A stretch of 64,000 bases of DNA from contig NW_025062479.1 of NCBI RefSeq assembly GCF_000002995.4, positions 1,509,721 through 1,573,720 of the forward strand, given 5' to 3'. A program made the translations under genes and the position numbers. Of this stretch, positions 1 through 11,881 are shown piece after piece. This DNA is from Brugia malayi. Its lineage: Eukaryota; Nematoda; Chromadorea; Rhabditida; Onchocercidae. Position 1 is the stretch's first letter; the number at the start of each line of letters is the position of its first letter. The notes under the pieces are model-generated. The model worked only from the letters and a program-made list of their open reading frames with translations, was not told where the DNA came from and made no database searches.

Positions 1-424
1 TTCGTTTCCAGATCTGTTTTTAAGACATCAGCCTCGAATGTAACACGCTTCGATTTGATTTCGTCGGAATGTGTAGAATGCAACGAAGAGTTAATCTTAA
101 AAAACAAAAAAAAAAAAAAAAAAAATAAATAAATAAATAAAAACAAAAACAAAAGAAAAGGCTAACTTACGTATTTCATTTGAAGTTACAAGGACTTCAT
201 TTCAATTATTCATTCTTCCCAGATTTGATTGTATATTATTTTGAAACATTCTTTGAAAAAAGTTGAAATATGTGTTTCTTTTGAAATTACTTAAACTTGT
301 AAACTTTTCAAATGTAAACAAAAAAGAGTATATACATCAATATTTTCGATTTCGTTCGGTGGTTCAACTGCATGATCACACAGTTCCTTACGTTTCTTGT
401 CCATCTCCTTGACGCTTTCACACG
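1..424 (-). CDS. 3' part of an unrecognised gene, two exons, runs off the left edge
   Basis: Two coding-like exons can be read on the minus strand. The first spans 424-336 and follows a TTTTAAG acceptor; it reads from CESVKEMDKKRKELCDHAVE to ...NEIENID and ends at a GTATAT donor. The second spans 95-1 after a TTTTTTAAG acceptor and begins INSSLHSTHSDEIKSKRVTF, staying open to the window edge. The exons join in phase 0, both are richer in G+C than the surrounding DNA, and the alternative frames of the second exon stop. The peptide is charged, rich in Lys/Glu/Asp, and shows no membrane segment or motif I can name, so no function is assigned. The upstream exons (higher coordinates) were not found; the first exon needs one base from a preceding exon. 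It could be a cytoplasmic tail or linker of a larger protein. Confidence 0.5.
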
Positions 425-3400
425 CTTAAAATTCATTTTTTTTTTCTTTTTTTTTCATAAATAGCACTGCACTAATCAATACCAAAATATCATAGGTAAG
501 TAATGAAATTTTTATTTTTTTATTTCTGAACACATTTTTCTTTTTCTTTCTAATACTAACGCAAATAACAAAAAAGAAACAACGAAAAAAAGAATAGACA
601 ACAACTCAACACAACAAGAAATCAGAAACCATTTTCAAATACGAAATAATTCGTTCGTTATTTTATGGATGTTACGCCTGTGAAAATTTTCCATCCCAGG
701 GTGAAATTTACTTCATAAAACATGAACATTTTCAAAAGTAAAATATTTTATGTCAGATATACACGTAGGATAGGTTACGCTTAAGATAGATTAACTTATT
801 TCATAAATTTAGCATATTGTAGTTTTTGAATTTTAGCAAAGTAAATAAAAAGTAAGTTACCCCTATTTTTTTAACTTTCATCATTTTCCATTAATGCGCT
901 TATTTTCATTTCTTTCATCTACCATTATTAAATGATAATTGATTGAGAGGAAATAATTTGGATTTTAAGATTACTCCATCTGAAATATCAATAATTCGAT
1001 TATTTTTTCTAAAATAATTCGATTATTCTTTATCAAACTTAAACAGCAAATTTGACAATAACGGGTTAAAACCATAAATTGCCCCCCTAAACAAAAAAAA
1101 AAAAAAAAGAATTATAATACATATTTTTTGTTACCATTTCTTTTAAAGTTTTCATTTAAATGGTATAATCGTATTGCTGAGCGACGAGAGTTGTCATGTA
1201 ATATCAACCGGATCCGGTATATTTTGATCAAGTAATTTTCTCCACTTCCATGAAGATTTCAAGGTTTTATTTTTTTTAAAAATGTACTACATACTATTTG
1301 TTGCTGTCTTCATAACGCTAGGAAGAACATTCATGATGATATTTCAGGAATTTGTCGGTACAAATAAGGTTGGAGAAATTCTGAGATAAAAGCAATAATG
1401 ATAAGGATAAGGATGATTGCAATGATTATAATGATATGATAAATAATAACAGCTGATGATAGTGATAATGGCAATGATAGTGTGAACAACAGATGACAAT
1501 GACGATAATACTGATGATAATTGTGCGACAAATTTCAGAAATAATAAAAATCTCATCTATAAATTGTTAATTATTTTAAAAAGTACACAGAAAAGAATCT
1601 GGTTATATTTAGCACTTCTTTCAGCATTATTTCTTTACCGATATTAAATATTAAATTATAATTTCGATTAGAAGTGGTGTTAATATTACGATATGGATAA
1701 ATGAATGAATTATTTTTGTATGTCTCAATCAAGCTAATGGATACATTGATGTTTGATGATAATGAGCGGAAATTAAATGATCCGAGATTAACCGGATAAT
1801 CTTAATGGGCGGGTAGATTATAAAGAAGCATTATTTGATTGGTATTTGCAATTTATTTGAGAGTGGAACAATTGAAACGATTGAAATGTGATGTTGAATT
1901 AATTGAAATGATATAGTATGTTAAATGAGTGAGAGTGATAATTTTAATGATTTATCATTGGAATGCTTGTTAGGATAGCAACATTTCGAATATATGTTAT
2001 TAATTGCATTTGACCATCAATTAAATATGTTTGAAATGTTAAATGATGTAAAGTTATTGCTTGTTGAATCTTCAACATTTGATTCATCAAAGCTACTTGT
2101 ATTTTATTCTTTTTGAATTGCCATCTTTTAACCTATAACACTGATTGGTGATAACAGGCGGTATCCGTTTTATGATAGGAGCATTCTGTAATAAAATTAA
2201 ACATTAAATGATTATCAACAATTCCAGGGATACTTTTTAAATATCGATTAGCGAGTTAAAATGGTAACATACATCAATTTTGCGCCATGAGATATCGAAA
2301 AAATTTAATCATCAGAAAAGGAATAGTCGGAACCATTAGTAAACAATCAGAATGCAGATAAAATGACAGTTATGTGGAAGACTTCAAGGTATGTATGTCA
2401 TCTTAAAGTTTGCATGCAGTTAAGGAGAATTTGGTACTAATAAAGGTGTGAGAAAGAAGAGATAACATGAGACAAATGAAAGATTAAATGGAGACAGACA
2501 TGACAGAAATCAAAAAGGAATACGAAGAAGGAAAAAGGAAAGGAAATGATAGTTGTATAGGAGATACGAAGAGATGACAAAAAAACCGATGATAATAAGA
2601 AAGTTTAGGATGGTTATATGGTATAAGTATAGTTACAAACGATAAAGAGAGAAGGAGATATTGTGAAGTGAAATTTGAACTAAAGTTTCATGAGAAATAA
2701 TGATTGCGTAGTAAAAGGAGACAGATGATGAAGAAGAAAGGCTCAATAAATGAAAGGATTGCTATGATGAGAAGAGGGAATGTTGCTCAAGCAAGAAGTG
2801 GGTATTTCACCTTATCCGGGAATAAAAAGGGAGAGCAAAAAGGAGAGGGAGAGAGAGAGGAAGAGGAGCAATATACTACTACGTGTACGTACCGAAACGT
2901 TCCACTGGCTCTGTGTTTAATGTGGTCATTGGTCACGGCCTAATTCAGAAAATTTTTGCCGTATCGTCGCATCACCCATTTCATTTCAATTGGCCATTGG
3001 ATGGATGATATGAAGGTTAAAAGAGATGAGAATTGGAAATGGAGGGGAGAGGGAGAGGAGTGGGAGGAGGGGGGGGGGGTTTAAAGAGGTAAAGGTGAAG
3101 GTGGACGACATATGTATCATCGCATGATGATGACATTCCAGCACCTGTATTTCATCCTCCTCCTCTTCCTCCTCCTCCACCTTCTCCTCTTTCTCCTCCT
3201 CTTTCACCATCAGCAACCTTTACCCCCACTCCTATTTTGTCCCCCGCCTTTACAGATTCTTCAAAGCACATTTCAACGTTTCGAAAACCTTCCCACCTCT
3301 TATCTGAATTTACACCCTCCATTCTATCCGCACTGTTGCATTTACTACTTTCATACTTTATTCCTCCATTACTTTGAAAATCTTAATTTAAACAATGATA

Positions 3401-4669
3401 ATGATTAATAATGATAATGGTAATGATAATAATGGTGATAGTAATTTATAACTTTTCAACATTATTACTCTCTCTCTCAATTTCCTTATATTTTTTCGTA
3501 ATTTTTAAGTATCATTAGACATTGTTTACTGGTACTTTATTAAACAAACAAATTGTTAATTCAAAACGTTCATTTGTTTGATTAATCAGTTCACTCATTG
3601 TTCTTTTTATTTCCCTGAGGATATAAAAATCCATTTGGTAAAATAATTTTTCTTATCTTCAAATTCTTTTTTTTTTTTTACCATTCTTTAAAAGGCTTTT
3701 CAAAATATTCACAAATAAAACAATTTCATTCATTCAAAGAAAAACCAGTTCTTTCATTCAATCTTTCGGGTAAATGTTCCAAATTGTTAAGAAATTAAAT
3801 ACCGATCATTGTTGTTACTAACAACTTTTTGTTTCTCCTTTTTTTTTTTTTTTTTTTTTATTTCTTTCTTTTTTCTTTTTGCCTTTGTAGTTTAAAAGAT
3901 ATGCATAAATAACAGATAAGTAATTAACATAATCATTTATCAGTAATGAAGCTATCATTATTGTTTTATTCAGATAATATGAATTAGTGAATATTTGTTA
4001 ATTATAACAATTTATATTTCCTTTCAATAAATATAATTGAAACTCATATATGCATTTTCTTTTTTCTTTCTTTTTTCTCGATTTTAGTTAAAAAAAAAGA
4101 TGGATGCTTTAGATTTAAAGCTAATAAAACTACGAAAAAATTTTTTTTTTTAGATGAAAATATAATTTTTGCTTATTATGTATATAAATCATTTTTAAAA
4201 AATTGATATACATTCATATTCATACATTATTTATGTGAAACTTTGTGCATACATAAATAGATTTGTTTTTTCTTTTCTTTTCTTTTTTTTTTTTAAAAAA
4301 AAAGTGACATTTATTTGTGTGGTCATCAAATGTATTCTCACCGCATATTCTCGTTTTTTTTTTTTTTTTTTTCCTGTCCCCTACTCATCCCTTGCTCTTT
4401 TCATTTCATTTACTTCTTTAAACTATTCCTCATCTGCCAATCTAAACTGTTCTCTTTCAAAAGAAAAGAAAATGAAAATTGACAGATTTGTTGATACGTC
4501 ATCTCTATCATCATCATCATCCCTTTACCGAAGTTGTACTATAATAGCATTTCACAAAAAGTGTGCGTTATTGCTCAGTCATTGAAAATGAACAATTTCA
4601 TTACTAAAATGCTTACTCTTTAAGATTGATATAGAGTTGTTCATTGGTTATTCATTAATATAAGTAAGA

Positions 4670-4671
<2 letters not shown>

Positions 4672-4710
<39 letters not shown>
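4672..4710. repeat. (GA)n microsatellite
   Basis: Nearly perfect GA dinucleotide run of about 39 bases in gene-free DNA. Confidence 0.95.
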
Positions 4711-4716
<6 letters not shown>

Positions 4717-6262
4717 AAAAAGGAAATGTTTGAAGTTTAAAAAAAAAATTTTTAACAATAGATTGTAATTTTTTTTTTCTCTCTCAAACAACATTCATTT
4801 TCGTTGAATTTTCTTCAATTTATTAAGTAGTAGTGTAGGAAATTGTATCAGTTAGGTATTACTTTTAATTTACCTTTTCATTTTTTTTTCTTCTTTTTTT
4901 TCCTTTTGTTTTTATTTTTGTTTTATTTATTTATTTTTTTTTTTTTTAAATGTTGCCAATAAATAGATGTTGTTAAATGAGATGGTAATTTGCGAGTTTG
5001 TAAAATTTTTCAAATGACTGTCAAAATATAAAGATTTCTTTTTTTGAAAAAAAAGGAAGAGAAAGAGGAAAGGAAAATGTATCTATCTTTTTCTTTCTTT
5101 TCTTGAAAATACTGGTAGGATGATAATTTTTAACAAAGCAATATTTGACTAATTTTTCAAGTAAATTTAATTTATTTCGTAGGAGGAACCTGCATTGCGA
5201 CATTAATGGTAATGGTAATTGTCCACATCTTATAACTGATCCAATAACTTTGAATTATTTTGAAATTAGCAAATGCTATGTCAATCTCCTCCTTTTCTTC
5301 TTCTTTCTTCTTCCTCTTCTTCTTCTTCTATCATTTCTTTATCGTTTCTTCCTTTATGCGATAACAAAAAAAAAAGAAAGGAAAAAACTGTTTGAGGAAA
5401 GAAAAATGAGTGAGAGGAGAGCGTTGTCGAATTTTTATGGGATACAAATGAGCGGGAGGAAAAGGAGAGAAGATGGGAAAAGAAATTGATTGAAAAATTT
5501 TTGATTTTAACTGCTATTTCGACTAACTACAACTAATACTAATATTGATATTAGTACTAACTCTAGTAGTGATACTGATAATGATCTTGATAATAACACT
5601 GATGCTGATACTGATATCTTGTGATAATGATGATGATGATGGTGATGAGAAGAAGAAAAATGATTTTAAAATAATTGCAACATATCATATATCATTCAGT
5701 TGTACTATGTGCTATCAGTATTAATTGAAAAGAAGTTTTGTAAATTCTAAGAGATAACATAGAATGGATAATGATAACAAATAGAGTTAAGGAAGAAAAA
5801 CAAACGAACAAAGGAGAGATAAAGATATGAGTAAAAAGGTAAAAAGGTAAAAAAGAAAACTTTTAAAAAAATCGGAAAAAGAAAAAGAAAAAATACCGAC
5901 AATGAAGCCTTAAATTATCAAATAAAATATACTAATGAAAAAAAAAAGAAATTCACGACACATCAACATTTTGATGTGAAAAATTTCTAATGTGACAAGA
6001 CGAATAAGCTTTTTCTTTTCATTTGCTTACATAAAATGTAGATAGACAAATGTGGTATTTGTACCATATCGTTTGTACACTTGGAGTTAATCGGGGAATC
6101 TGGTTATTCTCAGGGTTTGTTATCCGTTTTTTTTTTTTCTTTTTTCATCTATGTAATTCTTTTTTAAATTTCTCTTTAATTTTTTTTAAAAATATTACAA
6201 AGCATTTTCCAAATATGAAAGGCATGTAGAAATCGTATTGAACTTTTCTTTGTTATTGTTAA

Positions 6263-6336
6263 TATATGTATGCGTGTATGTGTATGTGTATTTGCTTGCA
6301 TGTATGTAGATGTGTGTGTATACATGTATGTATGTA

Positions 6337-6367
<31 letters not shown>

Positions 6368-6371
6368 GTGT
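6263..6371. repeat. (TG)n/(TATG)n microsatellite
   Basis: Mixed TG and TATG/TGTA repeat of roughly 110 bases, including an uninterrupted TG run near 6337-6354. On the minus strand it gives a meaningless His/Thr open frame. Confidence 0.95.
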
Positions 6372-9300
6372 TGAATCATTTTAACCTCTCTTTGCATTTT
6401 GCTTTTGTTCATTCAGAAGCTTATATTTGACAATTTTCCTTCTCTGGTCATAATTTATTTCATCGTTTGAGTGGAAGAGAAAGAGAGAGAGAGAGAGGGA
6501 GAGAGGGAGGGAAGAGTGAAGAGAAATTTTATTCATCGTAACATCTGTACTTCTTCTTTCCTTTCAACAATAACCGCTATTTTCATTCTTTCTTTTCCAC
6601 TTTCTCTTCCTCTTCTTTTTTTCCAAAAAAAGATTTTCAAAAATTTCTCTACAAACTTTCATTGATTTTCAGCAAGTTTCATTATATGTTATGTTTCTCA
6701 CTCCTCTTTCCTTTTCTTCTTTTTTTTTTCTTCTTTTCTCTTTTTTTATGTATGTAAAATGTCTTTTATATGTGAAAAAGAAAATAAAACAATCAAATAA
6801 TAAAAAATTTAATTAGAAAAAGTGTCAATGTTATGTGATTAATTTGAAAAAAGAATTTCATTTCGAATACTTTATACTTTTTCCAATTTGTGCAAATATT
6901 TGAGTAATGAATGATATTGATCATTGCATTATTATAATTTCAACCTTTAGTTGATTTTTTTTTTTTTTTTTCAATAATTGGTCTAAATTTATAACTGCGG
7001 AAAAATTATTTTATAGCAAACTATTGAATATTTCCTTTCATTTTATAATGAATAAAAAGATAGAAAAGATTGTGAAAATTAGTGAATACTGATTACTTTT
7101 GAGAATATGTAAAAATTGAGTAAAATGCAAATAACTTATGCCAGAATTTTATAAGTTGGATTTTTTCCGAGATAAATATCAAAGTGAGCCAAAATTTGGG
7201 TTGTTTATCTCGATGATATTTGTAATGATAATAACTTAAAAATATTGAAGAGAATGAGGGATAGAATAGAGATCATAATAACTCATAGATAGCGAGAAAT
7301 TCAGTGCTAAGAAGTAAGTTACATTGAATTTTTTTTCCATAATTTTGTGAAAATTTTTAATCTTTGCATCATTAACAGATAACTAGGATGAATTATTTCG
7401 AGAAAGTGCTTGCCGTTTTCAATAAGTTTTGTGTTAATTTCCCGATTCAAAATCGAAATCAATTATTGACTTCTAAAGTTTTTGTTTGTCCTTCGAATTT
7501 CGAACTTTTACAAAGATTTTCTGTGCTTGAGAAAAGGACACATACATGTATCATTGTCGAAAACAACAACAAAAAAAAAAAAAAAAAAAAAAAAAAACCG
7601 TCATTATTATGTATTAAAACATTTAAACTATTAAAATGGGATTGGTAACATTTCATAGAATGAATACTTGAATGAGAATCATTTAAAAAATGAACGTATA
7701 ACTATTTATAATTGCATGAATAATCATATAAAAGAATGCAATATTATCTAAATCACGTGTTAAAAAAAAAAAAAGAAAAATTGACATGTGAAAAAAGAAA
7801 TTAAGCAATTGAGCTAATATTAGCTTCAATTAATATTGCCATTATTACAGCAACATTTTGCATTCCTAAATACGCTCAATCTATATATCAGAGTATAATT
7901 TGAATTCAAGTTGTCCTTTTATCTTTTGTATAATGTGGAAAAAAAAAAAGAAAAAAACTATTGTAAATGATAACTTTTTTTTTTCTTTTCACATATCACT
8001 TAACTGTATGAATTTTACACCTAACTCATCATTAATTTTGCAATTAAATTATTCATGCTAACAAATTTCACGTGAATTGAATTCAATAAATAAATGCACT
8101 TCGTCATATATTTCGTTTATGCTCTTCGTCTATCATTTGTCAAGCATGCATTCCAAACGGCATGACATGTTCTGGTGTGTTATCATCTCTCTAAGTGTTC
8201 CATGTATCATCACTAAACACAATTAATGTCATCATTGGAAATTATGCCGTATCATATAGTTGAGTAATCCGGTTTTGATCACAAAATCTCCGGAACTACC
8301 ACCGATTTCACACCACTTCCTACCGTAACATACTGTTTGAATGAATTTTACATTATTAATTCTCAGCCTTGAAAAAAATTGTCTTTTTCAATTGCAACAC
8401 CATTTTCTAAAAGATGAAAAAGGAATGGATAGCTTCCAATTTTTTAAAATGAAAAATTATGTATTTAAAATTAGCCACATTTTGTCGTCCGAAAAATTAA
8501 CCACCAATTCTGATATCATCTATTTCATCTATTTCAGGCTACTAACTGTTCATTTTATCTATATCCATGCATATTTGTTTTAAAATTTAACGAGTTAGGA
8601 AGAATAGAAGGGTGAAGAAAAAAAGAAGTCATATAATTGTCAAATGCTCAATTTAGGTTTTATTCCCGAAGGATGACTGCACCGAAATCTTTTTTGCTTT
8701 AGAAAAATCTTTGCCTAAACTTAATTGTTGATTGGTCTACATATTACATAACCGTTGCCAATAACAATATTTTAGTAATGCAGTTTATTTCTCCGTATTT
8801 TTTTTTTGTCAAAAATTTTCCCAACTGATAGCATGTTTGTTCTTTTGAAAAAATTTTACAAATTTATCGGTTACTGTTGAAAAATTAAAATATGAATAAT
8901 ATTTATTTATTATTAATCACATAATTTTTTATCAAAATATTACATAATATTCATAATAACAAAAAAATATATTAGTTTGATGATAATATAATTCTAAGAG
9001 AAACATAAATATATATATATATTAGTTATCAGTTGTTTTTTTATCAGCATTAAGAAATGATATCAGTTTCTGTCTTTTCCTTTCCTTTTTTTTTTTTTTT
9101 TTTCATTTTATTCGATACGTTGACAAGTTAGAATTTTTTATCCTTTTCCTAAACACCAAACTGAATCCTTTCCATTCCTTCTTTTTTCTTTTTTTTTTTT
9201 AATTCTCTCTTTTCCTTATCACTTCACTTTTCCTTGTCCATTTTTCTTTCTTTCCTTAAAACTTTTCTCAAAAACTAAAATATATACTACTTCCACTACA

Positions 9301-10749
9301 AGTTGAATTTTTTTTTTCTTTTTGATTTCTTCCACTACTAATTTCTTCATTGCTCATCAATTCCTATTTCCAAAAAATTCATTTCACCTCCCTTTTTCAC
9401 AAATCATCATCCATCAATATCATCATTCTTTTCATTTCAAACCTCATCTTCCTATCATTTGTCTGTTTTCCCTCCCTTCCTCTCTTTCTTCTTTTTTCTT
9501 TTTTTGTTTTTATGACAAAGATTTTTCCCTCCGATAAATTATCGTGTTTTTGTAAGTAAATGCTAAAAGTTAGAAGCGAACAAAAAGGAAGAAGAAGAGG
9601 AAGAAAGAAGATATAAGAATAAATTATAATAAGATTAGATTAATAACATCTAATATTGTATCCCTTTTCCACCTTTTTTTTTCCCTCTCTTAAATTTCTG
9701 CTAATTTTTCCTTCCTTCTTTCTTGCTTTTCTCCTCAATTTTCTATGATCATTTTCCACTTTTCTTTCTTTCTTCCACACTTCAATCTTATAAAAATTAA
9801 TTGAAGAGAAATGCGATGTATCCTTTTAAATATAAATTAGACGCTAATCATTTTGAAGTTTGGATTAACGTTCCATTGTAGCTGATTTTGGTGGATTGAT
9901 TTACTTCGATATTACAGTCAACTAAATATTAGGCTAACAAATCACATTTGTATAAAATGAAGTGGAATTGGTGATTTACTCATATTTGTAAAAGCAACAG
10001 TGAAATGAATGTCTGATAATTTATGATGTTTAAAATATTTGTAATTTAGTTTACTCATTAAATAAATAATATTTTTCATTTCATAACAAATATTTTTTTC
10101 TTCTGCTGCCTTAAAATTTGTGATTGAGTTCGACGATTGATTATATCATAGATCAAAGATTTAAATTTAACTTCAATTCTACACGTTCTAAATTCATATT
10201 TAACAACTGCCATTTTTCATCATAGCTTTTATATAAAGCCGCATTTTCCCACAATATTTCATTCTCATACTATCATTTTAGGAACAGTTATTATCTTAGT
10301 AATTTAAAATTGAATTAATAATCACTTTTGCTTCTTTTTTTTTTTTTTTTTTGCTTGCCCCTATCGTACAAGTACCGCTTAAATATTTCAGTGTTTCTTA
10401 ATTATTAAAATAAATTACCAGTTCGTCTTATTTATTAAACAAGAAAGTATTTCTTTGATATAATTATTAAAATCTATTAAATATTATACAAAACGCTAAT
10501 TTTTAAACATTATACTATCTTAAATAAGCAAAATTAAATATCACTTGATACTTCAGCACATTATTACTGATCGGGCAAACATCATTTTAATAACATAGAC
10601 ATCATGGTTAATTATTACCCGAGGAAATAACCAAAATAAAAGGTTAGATATTTCCCATCATATATGGACATGAAATGGATTTAAAATGAAGAATTTGGTT
10701 AGATCGTTTAGTGCTATTTGTTGGCAACATAATGCAAGAATGTGTGTAA

Positions 10750-10935
10750 TATGCCTCATACCCGGCACCAAAATCAGGAATCGACCCCTTCTGCGCCATC
10801 TTTCACCCCCTTCATACCACTCCCCCTTCCCCCTCCCCCGGATGTGTCATCGTCTGTCGGGCGACGTCAGCGCTCCTCCTTGTGCTTTCATTTTTCGCGG
10901 CCCTGAAGTGTTACCAATATGCGGCCTACTCATTT
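10750..10935. promoter_or_regulatory. G+C-rich island, candidate promoter or 5' region of the myosin gene
   Basis: A block with many C-runs (CCCCCTTC, CCCCTCCCCC) and CG dinucleotides stands out from the A+T-rich surroundings. It carries a GACGTC core within GGCGACGTCAGCG, similar to a CREB/ATF site, and a GATGGCGC motif on the minus strand. It lies about 1.1 kb before the first certain myosin exon. An open frame crosses it but its peptide is Pro/Arg/Cys-rich and not recognisable. The promoter role is inference from composition and position. Confidence 0.35.
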
Positions 10936-11331
10936 TCATCCATGTGTACTGTTTATATTTGCTAAGATTTCTACTAATTTAAGGTGTTGTTTCTTTTTTT
11001 TTTCTCTTTCTAAATTGCAAATGATTAAATTGAAATGCAAGATTATAAAATTCATCAAAATTATAATATTAATACAGCATAATGAATGAACAAATTGAAA
11101 GGAGCGAGTGTTTTGTTGTAATAATATATTGATATATACATTTGATGTATGTATGTATTGTATGTTTGTTCGTTGTTTTAATTTTCATGCAAAAATGCGA
11201 CTTTTTTTCTTTTTTCTTTTTTTGATTTATGATGGATCCCAAATGATAATAATAATAGAAGATGCAAATTTATGTAGTCATGAAGGAAATTATAAATGAC
11301 GAATAGATATGTGCATTAATTGTCTTCATCG

Positions 11332-11438
11332 ATGCTTGATCAGGAATGGAATTCCAGAATAGAGCCATTCGATCAAGCTAAAAAGAAGGAGCGAATGGTC
11401 CAATGGCTGGCACAACGTCGGAGATCTCTTATCTGCAG
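11332..11438 (+). other. possible 5' exon of the myosin gene, unproven
   Basis: An ATG-initiated coding-like block reads MLDQEWNSRIEPFDQAKKKE and continues to ...RRRSLIC before an AG|GTTCAT donor. Its base composition is that of an exon, unlike the DNA on either side. If the donor at 11438 is used the exon ends in phase 2, which does not fit the phase 0 start of the next certain exon at 11882; a weaker donor, ATG|GTCCAA, would fit in phase 0. It may be the true first exon, an upstream exon with an unseen partner, or chance. Confidence 0.3.
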
Positions 11439-11881
11439 GTTCATAATGAAAATATTTGTCAAATTTATTATTTCTTTTAACAGATTATAAATATAAATTG
11501 TTTAAATTATTAAGCAATCAGAAAAAAAGTGCAGGAATATAGCGAAAAAAAAAAAAAAAGACGAAGAGAAATGAAATATGAAAAAGGAAGAAATTTGAAT
11601 GAAGAAAGGAAGAATAATGAAAATAATTTGTATGTTTTATTTTGCCATTCATCAGAGTATTCACGAATGGCCAATATAACTTTTGTCATACGGTCAATTG
11701 ATTGAAAGTTAAACACAGGCTAGCATAAATTTTCAGAATAAATTTGAGAGTAAGATTATATAATTCTAAACGCCACTTTTTCCAGTTTCAATTTTTGATT
11801 ATTATTGATAGACGTCACATTATCCATATTCAAAGGTTTATTACAGAGACCGTAGAAACGTAAGCGAAATTGATTATTCAG

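Larger units (their letters stand above)
425..10680. other. long stretch without a supported gene
   Basis: About 10 kb of A+T-rich DNA with many homopolymer A/T tracts, purine/pyrimidine-rich tracts and microsatellites. Open frames here are low-complexity translations (poly-Glu/Lys, poly-Phe/Ser, His/Thr runs from TG repeats) with no splice-linked homologous peptide. It probably contains upstream exons of the left-edge minus-strand gene and 5' regulatory DNA of the myosin gene, but I cannot place them. Confidence 0.6.

Noticed and set aside
2986..3408. Overlapping open frames on both strands (poly-Glu, poly-Leu/His)
   Set aside because: They translate a purine/pyrimidine-rich low-complexity tract; no splice signals or recognisable peptide.
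10686..10982. 98-codon open frame through the G+C-rich island
   Set aside because: Pro/Arg/Cys-rich peptide without a family, no clear splice partner; composition explains the open frame.
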